In this document: piece after piece, positions 49,890-59,270 of the stretch
How positions within the stretch are numbered: the stretch's first letter is position 1
Layout of the letters: each line of letters opens with the position of its first letter
Translations under genes and position numbers: made by a program
Notes under the pieces: model-generated
Told to the model about the DNA's origin: nothing
What the model saw: only the letters and a program-made list of their open reading frames with translations
Databases searched by the model: none
NCBI GenBank assembly: GCA_021828475.1
Contig: JAJZIY010000014.1
Coordinates: forward strand, 1-60,863
DNA length: 60,863 bases
Direction of reading: 5' to 3'
DNA from: Actinomycetes bacterium
GTDB lineage: Bacteria; Actinomycetota; Acidimicrobiia; Acidimicrobiales; Palsa-688

Positions 49890-50969
49890 ATGTGGGCCAT
49901 GGTCGTAAAGGAGCTCCGCGAGCTCCAGCGTGACCGCAGGACGGTGGCCATGATGGTCCTGCTGCCCGTCCTGCTGCTCGTGATCTTCGGCTACGCCGCC
50001 AGCTTCAACGTCCATGCCATCCCGACCGCGGTGTTCGGCCCACGCGCGCCGGCCGCCGCAGCCGCGCTGCACGCTCCCTTCCACGTCGTGGAGGTCTCAG
50101 CGGGGGCCGGGGAGGCGGCCGCCCGGTCCGACCTCCGGGACGGCACCGCCGTGGCAGCGGTCGTGACAGGGCCGCACGGGGTGCGGGTGCTCCTCGACGG
50201 CACCCAGCTCTTCTCCGCCCAGGCCGCACAAGCCGCCCTGTCCAGGGCGGCCTTCTCCCGCGTGCCACTCCTGCGCGGAGGCGTACAGGTCAGCATCCTC
50301 TACGACCCGGGACTGGCTACTTCCTGGGTCATGGTGCCCGGGCTCGCCGGGCTGATCCTGGTGTTCGTCGGCACGTTGGTCACGAGCCTCGGCGTCGTGC
50401 GGGAGCGCCAGGCCGGCACCCTGGAGCAATTGGCGGTGATGCCGCTGCGCGCATGGGACGTCATCGCCGGCAAGATCCTCCCGTACCTGCTCGTGGCCGC
50501 GCTCGACCTGGTCGTGATCATTGCCATCGGCATGGGGGTTTTCGGCGTGCCCTTCGTGGGCAACGTGGGGGTGTTCGTGCTCGGCTCCGCATTGTTCCTC
50601 CTGGTGACCCTGGGCATGGGCATCCTCGTGTCCACCGTCTCACAAAACCAGGGGCAGGCCATACAGCTCGCCTTCATGCTCACGCTGCCCCAGGTGCTGC
50701 TGTCGGGCCTGATCTTCCCCCTGTCGTCGATGGCCGCCGGCGTCCGCTGGATCTCGTACGTTCTGCCGCTGACCTACTTCGTCCAGCTGAGCCGGGGGGT
50801 CATGCTGAAAGGGGCCCCCATCTCCACCCTCTGGCTGCCCCTGGCCCTGCTGGCCCTGCTCGGCGCGGCCGTGCTCGGATTGGCCGTGGCCCGCTTCCGT
50901 CGGGACCTGGCGCCGGGCGCGAAGCGCCAACCGGCGCTCCCAACGCCCGGGGAGGCAGCGGCGCCATGA
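49890..50969 (+). CDS. ABC-2 type efflux permease (YbhS/YhhJ-like)
   Basis: A 359-residue permease. It has an N-terminal helix after MVVKELRELQRDRRT, a large extracytoplasmic loop of about 150 residues, and five C-terminal helices with ERQAGTLEQLAVMPLR and LSGLIFPLSSMA, as in the YbhS/YhhJ efflux family. It is the first gene of a four-gene operon with two ATPases and a TetR regulator. Only one permease is encoded, so it would work as a homodimer. Confidence 0.88.
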   Translation: MWAMVVKELRELQRDRRTVAMMVLLPVLLLVIFGYAASFNVHAIPTAVFGPRAPAAAAALHAPFHVVEVSAGAGEAAARSDLRDGTAVAAVVTGPHGVRVLLDGTQLFSAQAAQAALSRAAFSRVPLLRGGVQVSILYDPGLATSWVMVPGLAGLILVFVGTLVTSLGVVRERQAGTLEQLAVMPLRAWDVIAGKILPYLLVAALDLVVIIAIGMGVFGVPFVGNVGVFVLGSALFLLVTLGMGILVSTVSQNQGQAIQLAFMLTLPQVLLSGLIFPLSSMAAGVRWISYVLPLTYFVQLSRGVMLKGAPISTLWLPLALLALLGAAVLGLAVARFRRDLAPGAKRQPALPTPGEAAAP

Positions 50970-51829
50970 TGTGGGGCCTCGACGAGGTGGTCGTCAGGCT
51001 CGGCGGCACGACGGTGCTGGACCGGGTCAGCCTGCCGGCATCGCCGGCATCCGTGTCCGTCGTCGTAGGCGGTGACGGTGCCGGCAAGTCCACCTGCCTG
51101 AGGGCTCTGGTCGGGACAGTCGTGCCTGTCCGGGGGACCGTACGGCGCCCCTCCAAGGCGCGCACCGGCTACGTGCCGGCCACGACCGGCTTCTACGCCG
51201 ACATGACCGTGACAGAGAACATCGCCTTCTTCGCCCGGGCTTTCGGTCTCAGCGGGCCGGGCCTGGACCGCAGGAGCGTCGGGCTGGTGGAACGCGCCGG
51301 CCTCGCCGAAGCACGCGGACGTCTCGGGGGCCGGCTCTCGGGCGGCATGCAGCGCAAGCTGGCCGTCGTCCTGGCCCTGCTGCACAAGCCCGAGCTGCTG
51401 GTGCTGGACGAGCCGACCACCGGTGTCGACCCGGTCAGCCGGGTCGAGCTGTGGAAGCTCGTGTCGGCAGCGGCCGCCGACGGCACGGCTGTGGTCGTCG
51501 CCACGACCTACGTCAACGAGGCCGCCCGGGCCGGGTGGGTCACCCTGCTCGGTGCCGGCCGGGTGCTGGCGACAGGGCACCCGAGCGACATCCTCGGAGC
51601 CGTCCCGGGCAGCGTCGGCGCAGTGGCCGTCGCCGGGGCCCCGCCGCGCCAGCCGGCGTGGCGGCGGGGCCCGGCATGGAGGGTCTGGGCGCCGGACGGG
51701 CACCTGCCGGAGGGCGCGGCGCTCGTAGAGCCGGACTTCGAAGACGCGGTCGTCGTGGCCGAGCTGGCAGCGCTCACGCCTTCAACCGGCTCGGCGGGGG
51801 CCACGCCGGGCCCGGTCGTCGAACCATGA
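50966..51829 (+). CDS. ABC transporter ATP-binding protein 1 of the efflux operon
   Basis: A 287-residue ATPase. Walker A GGDGAGKST, signature RLSGGMQRK and Walker B LLVLDEPTTGVDP are intact; the switch position is Thr (ATTYVNEA) instead of the usual His. It overlaps the permease stop (ATGA) and the next ATPase start (ATGA). With the second ATPase it corresponds to the two halves of a YbhF-type protein, here as separate genes. Confidence 0.85.
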   Translation: MMWGLDEVVVRLGGTTVLDRVSLPASPASVSVVVGGDGAGKSTCLRALVGTVVPVRGTVRRPSKARTGYVPATTGFYADMTVTENIAFFARAFGLSGPGLDRRSVGLVERAGLAEARGRLGGRLSGGMQRKLAVVLALLHKPELLVLDEPTTGVDPVSRVELWKLVSAAAADGTAVVVATTYVNEAARAGWVTLLGAGRVLATGHPSDILGAVPGSVGAVAVAGAPPRQPAWRRGPAWRVWAPDGHLPEGAALVEPDFEDAVVVAELAALTPSTGSAGATPGPVVEP

Positions 51830-52695
51830 GCGCCCTGGCCGAGGCCGTCGAGGTGACCAGGCGCTTCGGCAGGACCGTCACGGTGCGCTCGGTGAGCCTG
51901 GCCGTGGCGGAGGGTGAGGTGGTCGGGCTCCTCGGGGCCAACGGCGCCGGCAAGACCACCCTCATCCGCATGCTCCTCGGCCTCCTGCCCCCGAGCAGTG
52001 GCGAGGTGCGCCTGTTCGGGGCACCGCCCTCGACAGCCGGGCGCAGGCGGGTCGGCTACGTGCCTCAGACACTGGGCCTTTACTCCGACCTCACGGTCGC
52101 CGAGAACTGGCGCTTCACGGCCAGGGCTTTCGGGAGGCCGTCGGGGTCGCTGCCGCGCTCCCTGCGTACCGACGCTTCGCAACTCGTCGGGACGCTGCCT
52201 CTCGGGAAGCAGAGACAGGTGGCGTTCGCCGTCGCCCTGGCTCACGGGCCCGAGCTGCTCGTCCTGGACGAGCCGACGTCCGGGGTCGGGCCGCTCGCAA
52301 GGGCCAGGTCGTGGGAACGGATCCGCGCTGCGGCCGAGCAGGGGGCCGGTGTCCTCGTCACCACCCACAACATGGAGGAAGCCCAGGAGTGCGACAGGCT
52401 GTTCGTCATGGCGGCCGGGCGCCGGGTGGCGGCCGGTACGGCGGCGGCGATAATCGGCGGGCACCGGGCGGTAGAAGTGCGTGCCCCAGACTGGCAGCGC
52501 GCCTTCGGGGTGCTCGATGGAGCCGGTTTCGACGTGCGGGTGCATGCCGGGGCGCTCCGGCTCGGTCCCGGGGCCGCCGCCGTCAGCGAGCAGCTGGCCC
52601 GCCACGGCATCGACGCCGAAGTGAGGACCGTACCCGCCGACCTCGAGGAGGCGTTCGTGGCCATCGTGTCGGGTGAAGGGGCGCAGGCCCTCTGA
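51826..52695 (+). CDS. ABC transporter ATP-binding protein 2, degenerate signature
   Basis: A 289-residue ATPase. Walker A GANGAGKT and Walker B LLVLDEPTSG are intact and the switch His (TTHNMEEAQ) is present, but the ABC signature LSGGQ reads LPLGKQ and the D-loop Asp is Gly (GVGPLAR). In a heterodimer, one of the two ATP sites would therefore be impaired, as in other asymmetric ABC exporters; the first ATPase supplies an intact signature but lacks the switch His, so the defects are complementary. It overlaps both neighbours. Confidence 0.82.
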   Translation: MSALAEAVEVTRRFGRTVTVRSVSLAVAEGEVVGLLGANGAGKTTLIRMLLGLLPPSSGEVRLFGAPPSTAGRRRVGYVPQTLGLYSDLTVAENWRFTARAFGRPSGSLPRSLRTDASQLVGTLPLGKQRQVAFAVALAHGPELLVLDEPTSGVGPLARARSWERIRAAAEQGAGVLVTTHNMEEAQECDRLFVMAAGRRVAAGTAAAIIGGHRAVEVRAPDWQRAFGVLDGAGFDVRVHAGALRLGPGAAAVSEQLARHGIDAEVRTVPADLEEAFVAIVSGEGAQAL

Positions 52696-53309
52696 TGCCC
52701 CGGACAGGCAGGCGGCCGGGGACGCCGGGCACGCGCCAGACCATCCTGGACGCCGCCCGCAGGAGGTTCGCCACCCGTGGCTACGACGCGACGTCCCTGC
52801 GTGCCATAGCCACGGACGCCGAGGTCGACCCCGCGCTGCTGGTCCACTACTTCGGGACCAAGGAGGCGCTCTTCGTGGCGGCAACCGGGTTCCCCGCCCT
52901 CTTCAGCGACTTGGCGGCTCGCCTGAGAGCGGGCCAAGTGGAGGACCCGCCCGAGGCTATCGTGCGCACCTACCTGCGGGCGGTGGACAGCGACCGCAGC
53001 CGCAACGCCATCCTGGCGCAGGTGCGCTCGGCCGTCTCCAACGAGAAAGCGGCCAGGATGCTGCGGGAGTTCCTGACCGCCCAGCTGCTCTCGGCGGTTG
53101 CCGAGCTGAGCGGGCAGCCGGACGCCGCCCTGCGGGCTTCGCTCGTCGCCGCCCAACTGGTCGGCATAGCGATGTTGCGCCACGTCGTGCGGGTAAGGCC
53201 ACTGGCCGGCGCGAGTGAGGACGAGGTCGTCGCCCTGGTCGTGCCGGTGGTCCGCGCCTACCTGCAACCGGCGGGCGGACCGAGCCCCTCCGGCAAGGTA
53301 CCGGCCTGA
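52695..53309 (+). CDS. TetR-family transcriptional regulator
   Basis: A 204-residue TetR protein. The helix-turn-helix region reads RQTILDAARRRFATRGYDATSLRAIATDA...LLVHYFGTKEALF, the standard form. The ligand-binding half is helical. ATG overlaps the TGA of the second ATPase (TGATG). It is the last gene of the efflux operon and probably binds the palindrome over the promoter at 49817-49844, relieving repression when a drug binds. Confidence 0.88.
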   Translation: MPRTGRRPGTPGTRQTILDAARRRFATRGYDATSLRAIATDAEVDPALLVHYFGTKEALFVAATGFPALFSDLAARLRAGQVEDPPEAIVRTYLRAVDSDRSRNAILAQVRSAVSNEKAARMLREFLTAQLLSAVAELSGQPDAALRASLVAAQLVGIAMLRHVVRVRPLAGASEDEVVALVVPVVRAYLQPAGGPSPSGKVPA

Positions 53310-53362
53310 TCGCCCGATGGCCGGCCCGGCCCAGGAGCTTCAACCCCGGCGCAACCGTGTTT

Positions 53363-55594
53363 TCAGTCGTGGCTACGCAAGCGGACCGCCACCAAGGCGA
53401 CGTCGTCCTCCAGGCGCTCCGGCAGCAGGCGCTCCAACAGCCCGTCGCAGATGTCCTCCAAGGCGCAGCCGGCGAGGGAGGCGAGCGCACGCTCGAGCTC
53501 CCCCAAGCCCGTTTCGATGGACTGGCCTCTGCGCTCGACCAGGCCGTCGGTGTAGAGCAGCACGACAGAGGCGCTGTCCAGTGACTGGTCCTCCTCGGCC
53601 CTAACCGTCTCGGGGGCGACGCCGAGGAGGGGCCCGCTGGGGCCCTTCCCGAGCACCTCGACCCTGCCGTCGGCCCGCAGGAGCATCGGTGGCGGGTGCC
53701 CTGCGTTGGACCAGTGGACGCGGCCTGGCCGGCCGGCCCCCGGCACTGGGAAAACCCGGGCGACCACCGCTGTGGCCGTCGTGTCGACCCTGAGGGTCGC
53801 CATGACCCGGTCCACCCGCGTCAGGACCTCCGCCGGCCCGTCGCCGCCCATGGCCGCTATCCCTCGCACCAGCGTCCGCACCTGGCCCATGGCGGCAGCC
53901 GCCTGGATGTCGTGGCCCATGACGTCGCCGATCACGAGCACCAGCCCCCCGTCGGCCTGGAAGAAGGCGTCGTACCAGTCACCCCCCACCTGGATCGCCT
54001 CGGCCGCCGGCGAGTAGCGCACCGCCACCTCGAAGGGCCCGCCCTCGGGAGGCGCTGTCAGAAGCGAGCGCTGCAGGCCCTGGGCCACCTCCCGCTGGCG
54101 GCGGTACAGGCGCGCCCGGTCCAGGACCAGGCCGGCCCGGGCCGCGAGGTCCCTGGCCGTCACGATGTCGCTCTCGGGGAAGGTCCCCCTCTCGGGGCCG
54201 TTGCAGAGGGTGATCATGCCGACCGGGCGCCCGCTGCCGGCCAGAGGCAGCACGATCACCGAGTAGGGGTCGAGCGTGGAGAGCATTTCGAGGACGGGGC
54301 CGTCGGCGAACATGGGGCGCAGGACCCCCATGGCGTCGCTCAGCACGTACTGCGCCTCGGCGTTCTCGACCGCTCCGGCCACGATCGAATCGTCGGAGAT
54401 CACCCCGAGGCGCTCCTTGGCATACCGCTCGACCAGGGGCCGGCAGGCCTCGTCGCGGTGCCAACCGGTGGCATAGCCCAGGCCGCGCCGGCTGCCGGTA
54501 CGGACCTCGTCGTCGATGAGCGAGACGATGCACCAGTCCGCCAGCACGGGCACGACGAGCTGGGTGAGCCGGCGCACCGCATTGTCCCAGTCGCCCACGG
54601 CGCTCATGGTCTCGGTCACGCCGGCCAGCAGTGCCGCCCTGGTCACCGCCTGTTCGGCACGCTGCTGGGCCCGCTTTTGGGAACTGACGTCCAAGAAGTA
54701 CACGGCCAGCCCGTCGGGGTTCGGCCACGCCCGAACCTCGTACCAGGCATTGAGCGGCTCGGGGTAGTAGGCCTCGAAGGCAACCTCCTCGCCACTGCCC
54801 ATGGCGTGGCGGTAGTTGTCCTCGAACGCCGAGCCGACGGCCGCTGGGAACAGGTCCCAGATGTCACCACCGAGCAGCTCCTCCCGGCGCCGGCCGAGCA
54901 CGCGCTCCGCCTCGCTGTTGACGTAGCTCAACCGCCACGACCGGTCGAGCGAGAAGAAGGCGGTGCCGAGCGAGTCCATGACGCGCGCCACCCTGGCCTC
55001 GCCCTCCTGGCGGGCAGTGGCGTCGTAGGCGACGCCGATCAGGCGGACAGCCGCGCCGTTCTCGTCGCAGATGGCCCGGCCCCGGGCGGCCACCCACAAC
55101 GTCGTGCCGTCGGGGCGCACGATTCGGTACTCGGCGTCGTAGTCGCCACAGTTCTCGATGGCGTTGCCGTATAGCTGCTCCACCCGCTCCAGGTCCGCTG
55201 GGTGTACCCGGTCGTTGAAGGCGTCGATGGTGCGATCGAAGCCCGCTTCGTCATAGCCGAACAGCTCCAGCAGGCGCTCGTCGAAAACGAGGTCGCCGCC
55301 GACCAGGTCCCAGTCGAAGGTGCCGACGCCGGCCGCCTCCACGGCCAGTTCGAGGACGGCACGGCGCGCGTCCTCGGCACCCGTGGCGAGCGGGCCCGGT
55401 TGCGCCTGCCCTGCAGGTGCTTCCGGCGCCCCGTCGTGGCACGGCCCCCCCTCAGACGCCGGCGAGGCGCTCCCCCCGACGTCACCGCCACCGGACGCGC
55501 ACGGCATGCGCATGTTCACGATGGGCCGCCCGACCGGCGGCCCGGCGGCACAGGGCCCGCTCCGGTCTTCTGCAGAGGTATGGGCGCCGATCAT
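53363..55594 (-). CDS. PAS-PAS-GAF-PP2C (SpoIIE/RsbU-like) phosphatase
   Basis: A 743-residue signalling protein. After a 75-residue low-complexity N-terminus come two PAS domains (about 85-205 and 205-320), a GAF domain (about 330-500, containing YSVIVLPLAGSGRPVGMI), and a PP2C/SpoIIE phosphatase domain (about 520-740) with VGGDWYDAFFQADGGLVLVIGDVMGHD, where the metal Asp residues lie, and a late EDDVALVAVR. It has no membrane helix. Such proteins dephosphorylate anti-anti-sigma factors in response to a sensed signal. No anti-sigma partner gene is in the window. Confidence 0.88.
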   Translation of the reverse strand: MIGAHTSAEDRSGPCAAGPPVGRPIVNMRMPCASGGGDVGGSASPASEGGPCHDGAPEAPAGQAQPGPLATGAEDARRAVLELAVEAAGVGTFDWDLVGGDLVFDERLLELFGYDEAGFDRTIDAFNDRVHPADLERVEQLYGNAIENCGDYDAEYRIVRPDGTTLWVAARGRAICDENGAAVRLIGVAYDATARQEGEARVARVMDSLGTAFFSLDRSWRLSYVNSEAERVLGRRREELLGGDIWDLFPAAVGSAFEDNYRHAMGSGEEVAFEAYYPEPLNAWYEVRAWPNPDGLAVYFLDVSSQKRAQQRAEQAVTRAALLAGVTETMSAVGDWDNAVRRLTQLVVPVLADWCIVSLIDDEVRTGSRRGLGYATGWHRDEACRPLVERYAKERLGVISDDSIVAGAVENAEAQYVLSDAMGVLRPMFADGPVLEMLSTLDPYSVIVLPLAGSGRPVGMITLCNGPERGTFPESDIVTARDLAARAGLVLDRARLYRRQREVAQGLQRSLLTAPPEGGPFEVAVRYSPAAEAIQVGGDWYDAFFQADGGLVLVIGDVMGHDIQAAAAMGQVRTLVRGIAAMGGDGPAEVLTRVDRVMATLRVDTTATAVVARVFPVPGAGRPGRVHWSNAGHPPPMLLRADGRVEVLGKGPSGPLLGVAPETVRAEEDQSLDSASVVLLYTDGLVERRGQSIETGLGELERALASLAGCALEDICDGLLERLLPERLEDDVALVAVRLRSHD

Positions 55595-55704
55595 AACGGC
55601 AAGCCGGGCCGGGACGTGGAGCGCGCTAGGTACTTGTTGCGGGACGAACTACCTGCTCGTGGGGGCAACCACGGATTGCGGGGCCCATTTTCGGCGCGAC
55701 GGTC

Positions 55705-58581
55705 TCACGTCCCTCCCGAGATCTCGGGCAGGGCCACGACGGGGCCAGGCCCACCCCCGCTACCCGGGCCGTCCGGGGCCCCCGCAGCACGGACAGGCGC
55801 ATGGTCGTGCCCGTTGGAAGGCCCGGCGGCGCCCGCCAGTCCGGGAGCCCAGTCCGCAGGACGGGGCAGCGAGACCGACAGCTTGACCCGGTCGCGGTGG
55901 GCCTGCAGCAAGCGGCGGTGGTACGCACCGAACACCTCGGCGAAGGCCGCCACTTTGTAGATCCGTCCGTCGACACCGCGCGCCGGCTTGCCCTCGATGA
56001 CCGCCTCCACGTCCTCCCCGCTGAGGGTCTTGTGGCTCTCGAGGGCGTGCGCGACGGCCATCACCTCGACCTCGTTGGCGGCGAGCAGCGCGTCGGTGTC
56101 CTCGAGCAACTCGTAGAGGCGCTGCTCCACCCGCTTGCCCAGGTCGCCCTGGAGGAGGCCGCCACCTTCCTGGCCACCCGCCGGCTGCACCGGCCTGGCG
56201 CCGGCGTGCGAGGCGATAGTGGCGCCCATTCCCCAATAGGCTTCCATGAAACTGGCGATGGCGGTGGCCGATTCGAGGTCGCCCGACACGCCGGACGACG
56301 AGTCGCCGCCGAAGAAGCGCCTCTCGCCGGCCAGCGATGCCAGGCTGACCATCACGTCGGCCTCGAACTCGCTCTTCCAGTTCGTGAAACGGTCCTCCGG
56401 CTTGATGGAGTGCACCATCCCGAGGTAGGTCCCGCCCTTTTCGATGGTGGCCAGGTCTATCTCGAGGTGCTTGCGCGCCCTGTATGCGACGACGGCGTGA
56501 CAGGCCTCGTGGACGGCCACAGCATGGCGCTCCTGCTCGACGTACTCGACGTCCTCTGGCAGGCCGAGGTCCTTCAGCCGCTTCGCCTCCAGGACGTCGC
56601 TCCAGGTGATCGCCTCGTGGCCCCTGCGTATGGACACGATGAGCGACTCGTTGACCAGGTCCTTCATTGTGGCTCCGGTGGCGTAGGGGGTGACGGTGGC
56701 CAGCTTGTCGATGTCGGCTGGCGTGAGGTCGTGGTGGACCTTGTCGAAGTAGCCCTGGTACGTGCGTACACGGCCCGACTTCGACGGGTAGCCGACCTTG
56801 TATATGCGGTCGATACGTCCGGGCCGCAACAGGGCGTCGTCGAGGGAGTTGGGCATGTTGGTCGCCATCATGATCATGATCCGGTACTTGGGCGGTGCCT
56901 TGGGCTTCATGCCGAGGCCCCGGCGCACGACCCGGTTCATGAAACCTCTCGGTTTGCTGAGGCCGGACATCTCCGTCAGGAGGGCTTGCAGGGTGCCCAT
57001 GCCGCCACCTCCGCCCATCCCGCCCATCATCATGCCGCCGTCGCGCACCCGCCGACGGCTCTCCGGCACCGTCGTAGGAGCCCCGAGCGGGGTGTGCCGC
57101 TGGTAGCCGAGCAGCACGTTGAGGCCGTCCTCGGAGACATAGGTGCCACCGTGGCAGGCCCCGCCTGCCCAGGGGGAACCTCCCGCCCGAGCGGCGCGGT
57201 CGCCGAAGACGCCGCCGGCCGGGCCACCGGATAGCATTCCCCGGCTGCCGAGCGAGTCGGCCTCGTCGAAGAACACGATCACGCCGCCGTAGCGGACGGC
57301 GAGCTTCCTCAGCTTGCGGAACAGGCCACGCACCTTGAGCGGGCCGATACCCACGAACATCTGTATGAAGGCACCGGGGTCGACGAACACGAACGGCTTG
57401 CCCGTCTCACCCGCCACCGCCTCGGCCATCAACGTCTTGCCCGTGCCAGGCGGGCCCCAGAGCAGGATGCCTCCCGGCACGTAGCCGCCCTTGGACTCGA
57501 TCGAGCCGGGGTCCTCCAGGAAGACGATGCTCTCCTTGACCCTCTCGAGCACCGCGTCCTGGCCCCATACGTGGCTGAAGCGGGTCCGTATGTCGTCGGG
57601 GAAGTAGACCTCGATGCCGCCCCGGGACAAGAACCAGTACATGGCGACGAACTGCAGCACGATCGCTGCCATTATGAAGATTATGTAGGCCACGTAACCG
57701 AGCACCGAGACCAGTTGCCCGGGCAGCGAGAAGAGGCCGGCGACCGGGTTCTCGTGCTGTGCCGCGCCGGCGACCACCGCCACAAGGGCGATGGCGGCGA
57801 GCACGGCCACGAGCCTCTTGGCCCGGTAACGGCCCCAGTCGCTGAGGCGCACCCTGCGCTGCCCGAACACCAGGTCCACCCAGAAGTGGTCCCACGTGCC
57901 CCAGTGCTCGGCCAGCAGGTAGTTGGCCTGCCTCAGCAGTTCGGCGGCGAAGAGCACCTCCAGCCACCACTTGGAGTTCCAGGTCATGACCAGGCCGTCG
58001 CGCCAACTGACGAGCGGGTCGTTGAGGCTGTACCAGAACAGGGCTCCCCACACCCCAGCGATCAGGACGAGCAAGCGGGCACGCGCCCAGAGCGGTACCG
58101 GCTTACGCAGCGGCCAGCGGGCCGCCTTCACCAGCACGGCACCGTCGTCCTCGTCTTCCTCGGCCTCCACGGCGACATTTCCTGGCTCGGCTCCGCCCGA
58201 CGGTACTGCGCCGGGGCCGGGGGCCCAACCCGGGAGGGCCTGGTGCGACCCGTCACCTACCTGGCCGGGGGACCACCCGGTGCCGGCTTCGGTGGCACCG
58301 TACCGGCCGGCGACCGGGGGTGGAGGCGGGGGTGGAGGCGCCCCTAGCCCACCCAGCGCCTCCAGTGCCCCGGGCCCTCCCGGTGCCCCGGGCCCGGCAG
58401 GCAACCCAGGCCCTCCCGGCACCCCGGTCGGCTGTCCTGGCGTAGGCCCAACCGCCGACGGTGGCGGGTCCGGCGCAGGCTCGCCGGCAGGCAGCCCCGC
58501 CCGTGGCCCGGTGGCCGGTGGCGGGCCCTCCCGCTCGGGGTGCTGGCTCGGACCACCATCTGGACCTGAGGGCTCTGTCAT
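55705..58581 (-). CDS. FtsH-like membrane AAA+ metalloprotease with inserted domain
   Basis: A 958-residue FtsH relative. Residues 1-150 are Pro/Gly-rich and acidic; three membrane helices lie at about 168-186, 254-274 and 292-317. The AAA+ domain has Walker A GPPGTGKT (376-383), Walker B VIVFFDEAD (434-442) and RPGR arginine finger (587-590). About 75 residues more than FtsH separate Walker B from LQALLTEMSG, including a MMMGGMGGGGGMG stretch. The M41 site is HEACH (691-695; FtsH has HEAGH) with Asp in GDLESAT (768). It could degrade membrane or envelope proteins. The ATG overlaps the upstream lipoprotein gene (ATGA). Its N-terminal topology and insertion are unlike normal FtsH. Confidence 0.85.
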   Translation of the reverse strand: MTEPSGPDGGPSQHPEREGPPPATGPRAGLPAGEPAPDPPPSAVGPTPGQPTGVPGGPGLPAGPGAPGGPGALEALGGLGAPPPPPPPPVAGRYGATEAGTGWSPGQVGDGSHQALPGWAPGPGAVPSGGAEPGNVAVEAEEDEDDGAVLVKAARWPLRKPVPLWARARLLVLIAGVWGALFWYSLNDPLVSWRDGLVMTWNSKWWLEVLFAAELLRQANYLLAEHWGTWDHFWVDLVFGQRRVRLSDWGRYRAKRLVAVLAAIALVAVVAGAAQHENPVAGLFSLPGQLVSVLGYVAYIIFIMAAIVLQFVAMYWFLSRGGIEVYFPDDIRTRFSHVWGQDAVLERVKESIVFLEDPGSIESKGGYVPGGILLWGPPGTGKTLMAEAVAGETGKPFVFVDPGAFIQMFVGIGPLKVRGLFRKLRKLAVRYGGVIVFFDEADSLGSRGMLSGGPAGGVFGDRAARAGGSPWAGGACHGGTYVSEDGLNVLLGYQRHTPLGAPTTVPESRRRVRDGGMMMGGMGGGGGMGTLQALLTEMSGLSKPRGFMNRVVRRGLGMKPKAPPKYRIMIMMATNMPNSLDDALLRPGRIDRIYKVGYPSKSGRVRTYQGYFDKVHHDLTPADIDKLATVTPYATGATMKDLVNESLIVSIRRGHEAITWSDVLEAKRLKDLGLPEDVEYVEQERHAVAVHEACHAVVAYRARKHLEIDLATIEKGGTYLGMVHSIKPEDRFTNWKSEFEADVMVSLASLAGERRFFGGDSSSGVSGDLESATAIASFMEAYWGMGATIASHAGARPVQPAGGQEGGGLLQGDLGKRVEQRLYELLEDTDALLAANEVEVMAVAHALESHKTLSGEDVEAVIEGKPARGVDGRIYKVAAFAEVFGAYHRRLLQAHRDRVKLSVSLPRPADWAPGLAGAAGPSNGHDHAPVRAAGAPDGPGSGGGPGPVVALPEISGGT

Positions 58582-59270
58582 CGGGTTCCCCTGTCTGATA
58601 CGTAGAAGCTCTGGACGACACGGTCGATCGCCCCCTGCTGGCGCTGGAAGCAGGTGACCGAACAACCCGCCATCAAGACCCAGACCTTGTCCGTGGCCGG
58701 GTTGACCCAGGCCACCTGGACATAGTCGACGTTGCCGTTGTAGTTGACCGACAGCCGGGTGCCGCGAAGGTTGCCGTGGACGAGGATCTGCGGTTGGCTG
58801 TTGAACTGCACGCTCGTCCCGAACTGCGCCGCCTGGTCGACATTGAACACGACGTCCGAGAGGCCCTCGAAGCTGATGTTGGCTTGCTCCGCCGACGAGA
58901 GCGGCCTCACCAGGCTGATGACCCACGGGTACCCCGAGGCGGTGAAGACCGCCCCCGGCCTGGGCCGGGGACCGGCCGCTGCTATGGCCAGGAACTGCGG
59001 CGCCGCCGAGCCCGACAACGCCGGGACCAACGCTCCCCCCTCCAGCTGGGACTGGTCGAAGACCCGCCAGCCCGAGGGGACCTGGAAGTAGACCTGCTGT
59101 GCCTGGCTCTCCACGGTCGTCCCGCTTGCGCAGCCGGACAGGACGGCGGCGAGTGCACCGGCCGCGAGCAGCGCCGCGCCGTAGCGGCGGGCCGCGCCGT
59201 AGCCGCCGGGCGCGACACAGGGGCGGGCCGGGCCGCTGTGGCGGGCTGCAACGCCGCGCAGGTCACCCAT
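58578..59270 (-). CDS. lipoprotein 2 of the lipoprotein-protease operon
   Basis: A 230-residue exported lipoprotein. After a basic N-terminus and a hydrophobic stretch, VLSGC (Cys47) is a lipobox. The mature part is beta-rich and contains VYFQVPSGWRVFD, and ends NPATDKVWVLMAGCSVTCF...FYVSD. It is clearly a paralog of the next gene (NPATDK, GCSxxCF and VSD shared). The ATG overlaps the end of lipoprotein 1 by 8 bp, and its stop overlaps the protease start. Probably on the outer face of the membrane, where it could recognise substrates or modulate the protease; inference only. Confidence 0.8.
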   Translation of the reverse strand: MGDLRGVAARHSGPARPCVAPGGYGAARRYGAALLAAGALAAVLSGCASGTTVESQAQQVYFQVPSGWRVFDQSQLEGGALVPALSGSAAPQFLAIAAAGPRPRPGAVFTASGYPWVISLVRPLSSAEQANISFEGLSDVVFNVDQAAQFGTSVQFNSQPQILVHGNLRGTRLSVNYNGNVDYVQVAWVNPATDKVWVLMAGCSVTCFQRQQGAIDRVVQSFYVSDRGTR

